From UBA8389 sp964472175 (GTDB lineage: Bacteria > Bacteroidota > Bacteroidia > Bacteroidales > UBA1402), in NCBI GenBank assembly GCA_964472175.1, contig CAYYJF010000072.1, positions 1-7,911 on the forward strand: a stretch of DNA of 7,911 bases, in the 5' to 3' direction. Positions 1-6,438 of this stretch are shown one piece after another. A program made the translations under genes and the position numbers. Below the pieces are notes generated by a model. It made no database searches. It had not been told where the DNA came from and worked only from the letters and a program-made list of their open reading frames with translations. The first letter of the stretch is position 1, and each line of letters starts with the position of its first letter.

Positions 1-48
1 AAAAATAATATCGTGTGCGATGTATTTATAAAAAAACAAATAAATAAC

Positions 49-56
49 TATATTTA
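49..56 (+). promoter_or_regulatory. Possible Bacteroidota-type -7 element upstream of crtB
   Basis: The octamer TATATTTA matches the Bacteroidota -7 consensus TAnnTTTG at all fixed bases except the last. A TTTA at 25-28, 20 bases upstream, could serve as a weak -33 element (consensus TTTG). The site lies 34 bases before the crtB start, a sensible distance for a promoter of this tightly packed gene string. The whole 1-90 leader is very AT-rich, so a chance match is quite possible. No operator or riboswitch-like structure was seen in the leader, and any upstream gene lies outside the window. Confidence 0.25.
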
Positions 57-90
57 ACACATTATTCAACTTAATAAAAGCCGTTGCGTT

Positions 91-933
91 ATGGGTGTTG
101 ATCCGTTTATAGATTGTTCGTACAGCATTTCCAGGTTGATTACCAAACGGTACAGCACTTCGTTTTCTTTGGCAACATCCATGTTGGAAAAAGAAAAGAA
201 ACAGGCTGTATATGCGATTTATGGATTTGTTAGACTGGCAGATGAGATTGTCGACAGTCTTTTACCTTATGATCGTAATTTTTTGTTTGAAGAATTGAAT
301 TCGGCCCTGAGTGATGCTTTGAAATCGGGAATGAGTTCGAATCCGGTGTTGACTTCATTTGTCGATACGGTCAATCATTATGAGATTCCATTTGACTATA
401 TTCATGCTTTTATGGATAGTATGCGCGCGGATTTGTCCAAATCCACCTATACGCAGTCGAATGATTTACAGCAATATATTTATGGCTCGGCTGATGTGGT
501 GGGGTTGATGTGTCTGAAGGTTTTTTGTGCAGGAAACAAGGTTTTGTTTGACCAATTAAATGATTCGGCTCAAAAACTGGGATCGGCTTTTCAAAAAATA
601 AATTTTCTTCGTGATATAAAGGAAGATACTCAGGAATTGGGGCGTTTGTATTTTCCTGAAATGGCTTTGAGCGCTTTTGATGAACAATCAAAACTGTCCA
701 TAGAACGCTCCATCGAAGCCGATTTTAAAGCGGCATTGCCAGGTGTCAGACTTTTGCCGGGTCGCTCCAGGTTGGCTGTGGCACTGGCCTATTACTATTA
801 TTATGGCTTGTTCCAGAAAATTCAACGTGCCGATCCCAATTTGGTGCTGTCCACCAGAATGCGCATCTCAAATCTAAAGAAGTATTATTTAATCGTGAAG
901 GTCGGATTTTTGTATAAAACCAAGTGCTTATGA
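91..933 (+). CDS. crtB: Phytoene synthase (squalene/phytoene synthase family)
   Basis: This enzyme should condense two geranylgeranyl diphosphates head to head to give phytoene, the committed step of carotenoid synthesis, at the inner face of the membrane. The 280-residue length is normal for bacterial CrtB. The N-terminal YSTSFSLA block (21-28) is typical of the family. The first Asp-rich motif is DEIVD (51-55), and the second lies in NFLRDIKEDTQELGRLYFP (171-189), where DIKED binds the diphosphate through Mg2+. The conserved GSADVVGLM block is at 132-140. ATG 91 is the first plausible start after an in-frame stop at 55-57 and leaves the usual short N-terminus. It is the first gene of the co-directional string, and its stop overlaps the idi start. 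Squalene synthase is the alternative family member, but the neighbouring carotenoid genes and the motif details favour phytoene. Confidence 0.96.
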   Translation: MGVDPFIDCSYSISRLITKRYSTSFSLATSMLEKEKKQAVYAIYGFVRLADEIVDSLLPYDRNFLFEELNSALSDALKSGMSSNPVLTSFVDTVNHYEIPFDYIHAFMDSMRADLSKSTYTQSNDLQQYIYGSADVVGLMCLKVFCAGNKVLFDQLNDSAQKLGSAFQKINFLRDIKEDTQELGRLYFPEMALSAFDEQSKLSIERSIEADFKAALPGVRLLPGRSRLAVALAYYYYYGLFQKIQRADPNLVLSTRMRISNLKKYYLIVKVGFLYKTKCL

Positions 934-1466
934 TGGAAGAACTCGTTGTTTTGGTCGATCTTGCCGATTGTCCAATGGGTACGATGGAGAAAATGGAAGC
1001 TCATCAAAAAGCCATGCTGCATAGGGCGGTGTCGGTTTTTGTTTTTGATTTGAATGGCCGGATGCTCATTCAAAGACGTGCCTTCGACAAATATCATTCG
1101 CCGGGTTTGTGGACCAATACAGCCTGTACACATCCCAGACCTGAGGAATCCATCCTGGAGGCTGCAAACAGGCGCTTGAACGAAGAAATGGGACTGAAAA
1201 CGACGACCCTGGTCAAACTTTTCGATTTTGTATATAAAGAAGCTTTGGAAAATGGGCTGACAGAATATGAATTCGATCATGTCTACCTTGGTTTTTGTGA
1301 TGTGGCTCCTATGCCAAATCCTTTGGAAGTGTCTGAATTTCAATATGTATATCCTGATGATTTACTCAAATCAATACAATCTGCGCCAGCATTGTATACG
1401 GTTTGGTTCAAGAAAATTGTGGAGCGGGTGATCCAGGCTGTATCGATGCAACAATCCATGATATGA
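930..1466 (+). CDS. idi: Isopentenyl-diphosphate delta-isomerase, type 1
   Basis: This cytoplasmic Nudix-fold enzyme interconverts IPP and DMAPP, supplying the balanced C5 pool for GGPP and so for CrtB. Numbered from ATG 930 (178 aa), the catalytic cysteine is C66 in WTNTACTHP, and H68 follows it as in E. coli Idi (C67/H69). The metal-binding histidines H25 and H31 are present, and the acidic pair E112 and E114 sits in TEYEFDHV. A Nudix-like helix, EAANRRLNEEMGL, spans 77-89. The start is ambiguous: ATG 930 makes a 4-base ATGA overlap with the crtB stop, ATG 933 is the next codon, and a GTG at 924 is also in frame. Family N-termini usually begin close to MEELVVLVD, so 930 or 933 is preferred. 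No strong Shine-Dalgarno sequence precedes it, so translation may be coupled to crtB. The type 1 assignment is secure. Confidence 0.95.
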   Translation: MMEELVVLVDLADCPMGTMEKMEAHQKAMLHRAVSVFVFDLNGRMLIQRRAFDKYHSPGLWTNTACTHPRPEESILEAANRRLNEEMGLKTTTLVKLFDFVYKEALENGLTEYEFDHVYLGFCDVAPMPNPLEVSEFQYVYPDDLLKSIQSAPALYTVWFKKIVERVIQAVSMQQSMI

Positions 1467-2119
1467 AGATGTATCCACGAAATAAGGTGCCTTTAAATCA
1501 GGTAAAACGGTTTATCATCGTTTTCTTTGTCATTGCAACATTGGGTTATTTGTTGCCCTTTACCTCCTCTGTTTTTCTTCTGCTTACCCCACTGGCATTA
1601 TGCCTGAGTGCCTACCTTTTGATGGTGTATCATGTTTTTAAAAAAGGGGATGTGTTGGTTTTTGTGTCCATTGTGGTGCTTGGATTTGTCATTGAAGCAA
1701 TCGGTGTTTCAACCGGTGTGGTCTTTGGCCGATATCAGTACGGGGAAACCATGGGTTTGAAGGTTTTTGATACGCCTTTGCTGATTGGGGTCAACTGGTT
1801 ATTTCTCTCTTATTCAGGTTTGTCCATTGCGTCCAAAATTCCGTTTATCAAACGGTTGGATGTTGTTGTCGCCCCTTTGATCATGCTTATTTATGATGTT
1901 GTACTTGAAACAGTGGCCCCGAAAACAGACATGTGGACCTGGGACAATCAAACCATCCCCATGCAAAATTATCTGGTCTGGTTTTTGGTCGGTTTTTGTT
2001 TTGTCGGACTTTTAAAATTTGCGCGTATAAATACCAAAAATAAGGTTGCTCCTTTGTTATACATTTGTCAGCTGTGTTTTTTTGTGGTTTTGGCGGTTTA
2101 TTTTAATTGGTTGAAATGA
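1463..2119 (+). CDS. CruF-like carotenoid 1',2'-hydratase (membrane carotenoid synthesis family)
   Basis: This 218-residue, multi-pass membrane protein belongs to the CruF/DUF422 carotenoid synthesis family (PF04240 by recollection). CruF adds water across the 1',2' double bond of a psi end, such as that of gamma-carotene, leaving a tertiary 1'-hydroxyl for later glycosylation. The family signature spans 74-98 (GFVIEAIGVSTG, then VVFGRYQYGETMG). It is followed by PLLIGVNW (105-112), and YDVVLETVAPKTDMWTW (144-160) carries conserved acidic residues. Roughly six or seven hydrophobic segments are visible, at about 15-32, 36-56, 64-82, 105-122, 134-150, 170-186 and 197-214. ATG 1463 overlaps the idi stop as ATGA; an upstream in-frame ATG at 1403 would bury 60 bases in idi and adds unfamily-like sequence, so it was not used. 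ATG 1469 is another option. Exact substrate and regiochemistry are inferred, hence no symbol. Confidence 0.87.
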   Translation: MKMYPRNKVPLNQVKRFIIVFFVIATLGYLLPFTSSVFLLLTPLALCLSAYLLMVYHVFKKGDVLVFVSIVVLGFVIEAIGVSTGVVFGRYQYGETMGLKVFDTPLLIGVNWLFLSYSGLSIASKIPFIKRLDVVVAPLIMLIYDVVLETVAPKTDMWTWDNQTIPMQNYLVWFLVGFCFVGLLKFARINTKNKVAPLLYICQLCFFVVLAVYFNWLK

Positions 2120-2739
2120 TTCATCGAAAACACCACCCGTTTTTTGTGGGAATGTTTCGTCTGTTAACCCACTTGCTGCTGAAACGTTGCTTTCATCAGG
2201 TGCATCACCATGGTTCCTTCATTGATCATGGACAGTCGGTCTTGGTTTTATCCAATCACATCAGTTGGTGGGATGGATTTTGGATGTTGCATCTCAATAC
2301 GCAGGTGTTCAAAAAGAAAATGCATTTTATGATGCTGGAAACCCAGTTGAGGAAACATTGGTATTTTCAGTTTATTGGGGGGTATTCCGTCAAAAAGCAA
2401 TCCAAATCGATGGTGGAAAGCTTGTTATACACGGTGGAACTGCTTCGGCATTCCCAAAATATGGTTTTTTTATTCCCTCAGGGTAAAATCCAATCCTTGT
2501 ACCAGTCGTCTATCCATTTTGATCAAGGTGTTTACCGAATTTTTCGGGCACTTTCACCTCGGACACAAATTGTTTTTGCCGCCAATTTTGTGGATTATTT
2601 GTCTGAAAAGAAACCAACCTGGACCGTGTATTATGAACAATTTTCGGTGGCAGATTTGATACAGGACGATTTGGCTGAAAAATACAACCTATTTTACCGG
2701 AACGCATTGGGTGAACAACAAAGCAAATTTTCATCATGA
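2116..2739 (+). CDS. PlsC-family acyltransferase, probably acting on carotenoid glycoside
   Basis: This 207-residue protein has the lysophospholipid/glycerol acyltransferase fold. The catalytic HX4D motif is NHISWWDG (H48, D53), a GGYSVKK block at 88-94 takes the place of motif II, and motif III reads FPQG (120-123). Enzymes of this fold move a fatty acyl chain from acyl-CoA or acyl-ACP to a hydroxyl. Lying between a CruF-like hydratase and a glycosyltransferase, it most likely acylates the sugar of a carotenoid glycoside, as CruD does in Chlorobaculum; ordinary lysophosphatidate acylation is the alternative. Motif III differs from the usual FPEGTRS: Q122 replaces Glu and KIQS replaces TRS, which may reflect an unusual acceptor. 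ATG 2116 forms an ATGA overlap with the upstream stop; the TTG at 2107 in the same frame is less likely. No signal peptide is evident; peripheral membrane attachment is expected. Confidence 0.85.
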   Translation: MIHRKHHPFFVGMFRLLTHLLLKRCFHQVHHHGSFIDHGQSVLVLSNHISWWDGFWMLHLNTQVFKKKMHFMMLETQLRKHWYFQFIGGYSVKKQSKSMVESLLYTVELLRHSQNMVFLFPQGKIQSLYQSSIHFDQGVYRIFRALSPRTQIVFAANFVDYLSEKKPTWTVYYEQFSVADLIQDDLAEKYNLFYRNALGEQQSKFSS

Positions 2740-3821
2740 CAGTGCTGGCTATGTTGAGTATCGGATTGTTGATGTATCAATGCATCAATGTGTTGATCAA
2801 TTTGATTTGGATGCAGCGCATAAAAGCTGAACCACAAGGCAGCCAATCACGCGTTTCGGTTTTGATACCGGCAAGGAACGAAGAATCCAATATTGGGCTG
2901 TTGCTCAGTGATTTGACATTGTGTCGGGATGAATTGTTCGAGATTCTGGTGTACGACGATGATTCAACGGACAACACGGCTGAAATTGTGTCAGCATTTG
3001 CCTGGAAAGAACCTAAAATACGTTTGATACGGTCTGTCGGTTTGCCTGATGATTGGTTGGGAAAAAACCATGCATGTCATCAGTTGGCGCAAGAGGCCGG
3101 AGGTGAATGTTTCTTGTTTTTGGATTCAGACGTTCGCATTCTACCAACGATGATCCGAGATTCAGTTGCTGAACTTCGACGCAAAAAGTTGGGTTTGATG
3201 TCGGTATTTCCAAGGCAAATACAGCAAACCTGGGGAGAAAAAATGACCGTTCCCATCATGAATTACGTATTAATCACCCTATTGCCACTCATTTTTGTCC
3301 GAATTTCTTCCTTTAAATCGCATGTGGCCGCCAATGGTCAGTTCCTGCTGTTTGATGCTACTGTTTATTTGGCCAGTCAACCACACGCAAAATACAGGCA
3401 CTCTAGGGTGGAGGATCTGGATATTGCCGGAGATTTTAAAAAGCAGGGCGTTCGTCTGGCTTGTTTGGCCGTGGATAAAAGGCTTTCATGCAGGATGTAC
3501 CATTCATACAAAGAGGCTTTACATGGATTTTCTAAGAATGTGTTGTCCTTTTTTGGAAACAAACCCTTTCTGGCGGTTGGCTTTTGGCTCTTGGTCAGTT
3601 TGGGCTTCATCCCAGTTTATATAACTGCTCAGACAGCCTTCATGGCATACATTTTTGGTGTTCTAGTCGTTGTTTCGATATACTCGTTGGTGAGCAAGCA
3701 ATCGTTGTTGGTCAATTTGCTCCTATATCCTGTGCATTTGTTATTTTTGTTGCACGTGATGTTGCGTGCCATGTCTTTAACCCATCAAAATAAGGTCACT
3801 TGGAAAGGAAGATCGCTATAA
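2736..3821 (+). CDS. Family 2 glycosyltransferase, CruC/CruG-like carotenoid glycosyltransferase
   Basis: This 361-residue membrane-anchored GT-A enzyme is predicted to put a sugar from a nucleotide donor on the carotenoid hydroxyl. An N-terminal membrane segment (about 4-25) precedes the GT2 core. VSVLIPARNEESNI (40-53) and YDDDSTDNTAEIV (73-85) bind the nucleotide. WLGKNHAC is at 107-114 and the metal-binding DSD at 130-132. VEDLDIAGDFKKQG (225-238) holds the acidic catalytic region. Hydrophobic stretches at about 172-190, 278-298, 300-318 and 323-345 anchor the C-terminal half. The layout resembles the hydroxychlorobactene glucosyltransferase CruC, the 2'-O-glycosyltransferase CruG and staphylococcal CrtQ. 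The pairing with a CruF-like hydratase supports a carotenoid acceptor, but sugar and position are unknown. It starts inside the acyltransferase stop (ATGA, 2736-2739), and its last 22 bases overlap the next gene. Confidence 0.86.
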   Translation: MTVLAMLSIGLLMYQCINVLINLIWMQRIKAEPQGSQSRVSVLIPARNEESNIGLLLSDLTLCRDELFEILVYDDDSTDNTAEIVSAFAWKEPKIRLIRSVGLPDDWLGKNHACHQLAQEAGGECFLFLDSDVRILPTMIRDSVAELRRKKLGLMSVFPRQIQQTWGEKMTVPIMNYVLITLLPLIFVRISSFKSHVAANGQFLLFDATVYLASQPHAKYRHSRVEDLDIAGDFKKQGVRLACLAVDKRLSCRMYHSYKEALHGFSKNVLSFFGNKPFLAVGFWLLVSLGFIPVYITAQTAFMAYIFGVLVVVSIYSLVSKQSLLVNLLLYPVHLLFLLHVMLRAMSLTHQNKVTWKGRSL

Positions 3822-4522
3822 TACTCATTGCCCTGTTTGCTGTGACTCAGTTGCTTTTTGCTGAGGTGAAAGGGGAAATCTATCGGGCCTATATTTCTGA
3901 AAATATGGACAGATGGAAATTTGTAATAGATTCAACCGAGCGGTCTTCCAATTTGTCAAAGCAAGACCGATTGGAACTTTTGAATTATCAGTATGGCTAC
4001 ATCGCCTGGTGTATTGATAAAAACAAAAAGCAGGTGGCTGTAGCGTATGTAAAAAAAGCCGAGCAGCAGGTGCAAAAACTGGAGACCGGCAGGTATCAAA
4101 TTTCCACCCTGCATGCCTATAAAGCCGCGCTGATAGGATTTAAAATAGGTCTGGCTCCCTACAAAGCGCCTTTTATTGGAAAAGAAAGCATCGACAATGC
4201 CAAGAAATCAGTTCAGCTCGATGCGAACAATGCCTTTGGATACCTGCAATTGGGCAATATTTCCTTTTATATGCCCTCCGCATTTGGCGGTTCAAAAAAA
4301 GAAGCCATGAAAATGTATTTAAAGGCTTTGGATTTGATGGAAAGAAAACCGACTTTGTTGAAAGAAAACTGGAATTATCTCAACTTGCTGCTTACCATTG
4401 CCCTGGCTTATCAAGAACTCGACCAAAAAGCCCTGGCCAGAAGTTATTGTTTGAAAATATTGAAAATTGAACCGCATTTTATATGGGTGAAAAATACGCT
4501 TTACCCTCAATTGATAAACTAG
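3800..4522 (+). CDS. Exported TPR-like protein of unknown role in the carotenoid cluster
   Basis: I do not recognise a defined function. The 240-residue product begins with a basic pair (R3, K4) and a hydrophobic stretch at 5-20 ending LLFA, so it looks exported, with cleavage plausible after A21; there is no lipobox cysteine. The mature part is helical. From about 129 it shows TPR-like helices: a repeat around 131-156, the loop MPSAFGGSKKEA (158-169), a helix to about 180, and a further pair at 191-224 ending KILKIEPHF. The start must be TTG 3800, because an in-frame stop lies at 3791-3793 and no ATG or GTG follows near the signal sequence. AAGG at 3792-3795 is a possible ribosome site. Overlapping the glycosyltransferase by 22 bases and ending 5 bases before the desaturase, it is embedded in the operon. 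A scaffolding or carrier role for pigment enzymes is pure inference. Confidence 0.75.
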   Translation: MERKIAIILIALFAVTQLLFAEVKGEIYRAYISENMDRWKFVIDSTERSSNLSKQDRLELLNYQYGYIAWCIDKNKKQVAVAYVKKAEQQVQKLETGRYQISTLHAYKAALIGFKIGLAPYKAPFIGKESIDNAKKSVQLDANNAFGYLQLGNISFYMPSAFGGSKKEAMKMYLKALDLMERKPTLLKENWNYLNLLLTIALAYQELDQKALARSYCLKILKIEPHFIWVKNTLYPQLIN

Positions 4523-4527
4523 TTTGT

Positions 4528-6003
4528 ATGAAAAAGAAAGTCATTATTGTAGGAACCGGAATGGGTGGACTTTCCACCGGATTGCGTTTGGCTTCAGAAG
4601 GGTATCAAGTTGTTTTTCTGGAAAAAAACAAAAAACCGGGCGGACGTTTAAACAGGATTCAGAAAGAGGGTTTTACTTTTGATGTTGGACCTAGTTTTTT
4701 CAGCATGCCTTATGAATTTGAAAGTCTGATGGCCGATTGTCAATTGTCTATGCCTTTTGAATTTGAAGCATTGGAACCATTGTACACCGTCAATTTCAAA
4801 GGGAGTGACAGGACGTTCTTGATATACAAAGATCTGGATAAGTTGAGTGCTCAATTTGAAGGCCTGGAACTCAATTTTAAACAGAAATTTTCCAGTTATT
4901 TAAAAAGTTGTGAAATCGTTTATAACGATACGGTCAATGTGGTGATTAAACAGAATTTTAACAATATAGCCGATTATCTCAAGGCCTTATTGACGGTCAA
5001 CCCAAGACACTTACCCCTTTTGTTCAGAAGTTTCTGGAATCAGGTAGATCACTGCTTTGAATCGAAAGAGGCCAAACAAATTGTATCGCTCATTGCATTC
5101 TTTTTGGGACGAACCCCTTTTGACACGAATGCGGTTTACACGCTGTTGTCACATATAGAGTTTTCATACACAGGTTATTACAACGTGAAAGGGGGTATGT
5201 ACACCATGGTTGAGACAATGGTGGATATTCTGGAACAAAAACAAGCCGTATTTCATTATGAAACGGAGATTATTGGATACAAATCGGAGGATGACCGACT
5301 TATTCAGTTGATAGATCAACACCATGAAGCATGGGATGCCGATTTGTTTGTCATCAATGCAGATGCTGCCTTATTCAGGGGAGAAGTTTTCAAACGAAAA
5401 GCATTCTCAACGGAAAAACTGAATCGCATGCAATGGACCATGGGGTATTTGACCATTTATTTGGGTATTGATCGAAAACTGCCCATGGTGGAACACCACA
5501 ATTATTACCTGGGTAGCAATTTTGAGGGATATGCAAAGACGGTTTTGAAAAATCCGGAAACGTTGGAAAATCCGTATTATTACGTAAATGTTTTGTCCAA
5601 AAACAATCCGGACTGTGCACCTGAAGGCTGCGAAGCCTTGTTTTTTGTTTGTCCTGTTCCCAATTTGTTGCACAAAGCAGATTGGTCTGACAAACAGGAA
5701 TTTGTGGAAAGCATTTTGCGGGATTTTTCGAACACCATTCAGGTCAATGTTCTGGAACATCAGGTTTTTAGAATGGAATATACTCCGGAAGATTGGAAAA
5801 AGCAATTCAATCTGTTTGCCGGGGCCGGTTTGGGCTTGTCGCACAATATGATGCAGATTGGCGCATTCAGACCGAGAAACGCAGACGAAAAATTTAAAAA
5901 TACCTTTTATGTGGGTGCATCCACCATTCCGGGAGCCGGTTTGCCTATGGCCGTTATCGGTTCAAAATTGGTGACAGAAAGAATATTAAATCAAGAAAAA
6001 TAA
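4528..6003 (+). CDS. Carotenoid desaturase of the CrtI/CrtD family (FAD-dependent)
   Basis: This 491-residue flavoprotein has the length and ends of the CrtI family. The N-terminal Rossmann dinucleotide site is GTGMGG (9-14), with acidic E32 closing the FAD ribose site, then PGGRL (37-41) and FTFDVGPSFF (49-58). A conserved central block, FLGRTPFDTNAVY, starts near 192. The C-terminal desaturase signature is GASTIPGAGLPM (463-474) followed by the last helix. The family introduces double bonds into phytoene or later intermediates at the membrane. It could be CrtI (phytoene to lycopene) or a CrtD-type 3',4'-desaturase acting on a 1'-hydroxylated end; its position next to a CruF-like hydratase makes CrtD credible, so no symbol is given. 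ATG 4528 starts directly at MKKKVIIVG; an in-frame ATG at 4483 would add 15 residues overlapping the upstream gene and was rejected. The spacer from the preceding stop is 5 bases. Confidence 0.92.
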   Translation: MKKKVIIVGTGMGGLSTGLRLASEGYQVVFLEKNKKPGGRLNRIQKEGFTFDVGPSFFSMPYEFESLMADCQLSMPFEFEALEPLYTVNFKGSDRTFLIYKDLDKLSAQFEGLELNFKQKFSSYLKSCEIVYNDTVNVVIKQNFNNIADYLKALLTVNPRHLPLLFRSFWNQVDHCFESKEAKQIVSLIAFFLGRTPFDTNAVYTLLSHIEFSYTGYYNVKGGMYTMVETMVDILEQKQAVFHYETEIIGYKSEDDRLIQLIDQHHEAWDADLFVINADAALFRGEVFKRKAFSTEKLNRMQWTMGYLTIYLGIDRKLPMVEHHNYYLGSNFEGYAKTVLKNPETLENPYYYVNVLSKNNPDCAPEGCEALFFVCPVPNLLHKADWSDKQEFVESILRDFSNTIQVNVLEHQVFRMEYTPEDWKKQFNLFAGAGLGLSHNMMQIGAFRPRNADEKFKNTFYVGASTIPGAGLPMAVIGSKLVTERILNQEK

Positions 6004-6031
6004 TTTATTTTCACTTTAAAATATACAGAAC

Positions 6032-6433
6032 ATGAAAATCATCAATGAATTTAAAGCATTTGCTGTGAAGGGAAATGTCATTGACATGGCCGTAGGTATT
6101 ATCATCGGTGCCGCTTTTGGTAAAATTGTGTCTTCGATTGTAAACGATGTCATCATGCCGCCCATCGGATTGTTGGTAGGCGGGGTCAATTTTACCGACT
6201 TGAAAATTGTATTGAAGGAAGCCATTGGCGACAATCCGGCTGTCACTTTGAATTATGGCAATTTTATTCAAGTGTGTTTTGATTTTTTGATTGTGGCTTT
6301 TGCCATTTTTATGGTCATAAAAGCCATCAATGCAGCAAAGAATAAAGCTGAAAAAAGCAATCAACCTACTGTCATTGAGGTAAATAAACAAGAAAAGCTA
6401 CTCGAAGAAATTCGCGATTTGCTTAAAAAATAA
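6032..6433 (+). CDS. mscL: Large-conductance mechanosensitive channel MscL
   Basis: MscL is a homopentameric inner-membrane channel that opens under membrane tension and releases solutes during hypo-osmotic shock. The 133-residue product follows the E. coli protein almost throughout. It has an amphipathic N-terminal helix (KIINEFKAF), then TM1 with NVIDMAVGIIIGAAFGKIV (15-33), whose small-residue face forms the gate. The IMPPIGLLVGG turn is at 41-51, with a periplasmic loop to about 75. TM2 includes FDFLIVAFAIFMVIKAIN (83-100), and the C-terminal bundle helix ends EIRDLLKK. ATG 6032 gives the standard N-terminus. It lies 28 bases after the desaturase stop in an AT-rich gap without an obvious terminator or strong promoter, so read-through from the carotenoid operon is possible. 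The following gene starts 5 bases after its stop. No functional link to pigment synthesis is established. Confidence 0.97.
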   Translation: MKIINEFKAFAVKGNVIDMAVGIIIGAAFGKIVSSIVNDVIMPPIGLLVGGVNFTDLKIVLKEAIGDNPAVTLNYGNFIQVCFDFLIVAFAIFMVIKAINAAKNKAEKSNQPTVIEVNKQEKLLEEIRDLLKK

Positions 6434-6438
6434 ACAGG

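Larger units (their letters stand above)
930..2739 (+). promoter_or_regulatory. Run of four ATGA stop/start overlaps (translational coupling)
   Basis: Four consecutive junctions share the tetranucleotide ATGA, in which the downstream ATG overlaps the upstream TGA: 930-933 (crtB/idi), 1463-1466 (idi/cruF-like), 2116-2119 (cruF-like/acyltransferase) and 2736-2739 (acyltransferase/glycosyltransferase). None is preceded by a clear Shine-Dalgarno sequence. This is a classic arrangement for termination-reinitiation, which would keep the five enzymes near fixed ratios. The overlaps are seen directly in the sequence; coupling itself is inferred. Confidence 0.7.

Noticed and set aside
885..1343. 152-codon open frame on the minus strand opposite idi
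   Set aside because: It lies wholly antisense to a securely identified idi, and its product shows no recognisable family or signal; it is a shadow of coding bias.
1403..1462. Upstream in-frame ATG extension of the CruF-like protein
   Set aside because: It would overlap idi by over 60 bases and adds a non-hydrophobic stretch unlike the family; ATG 1463 matches the ATGA pattern of the neighbouring junctions.
4516..4525. Perfect 10-base palindrome AAACTAGTTT just before the desaturase start
   Set aside because: It is short, AT-rich, and contains the stop codon of the upstream gene; with no second copy it is not convincing as an operator or hairpin.
4483..4527. Upstream in-frame ATG extension of the desaturase
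   Set aside because: The added 15 residues precede the canonical MKKKVIIVGTG start and fall inside the TPR-like gene; ATG 4528 fits the family.
5407..5844. 145-codon open frame on the minus strand opposite the desaturase
   Set aside because: It is antisense to the conserved C-terminal half of the desaturase, overlaps a second minus-strand frame, and has a low-complexity, family-free product.
6004..6031. Possible terminator or promoter between the desaturase and mscL
   Set aside because: No stem-loop with a T-run and no good TAnnTTTG match with a -33 partner could be seen in these 28 bases.
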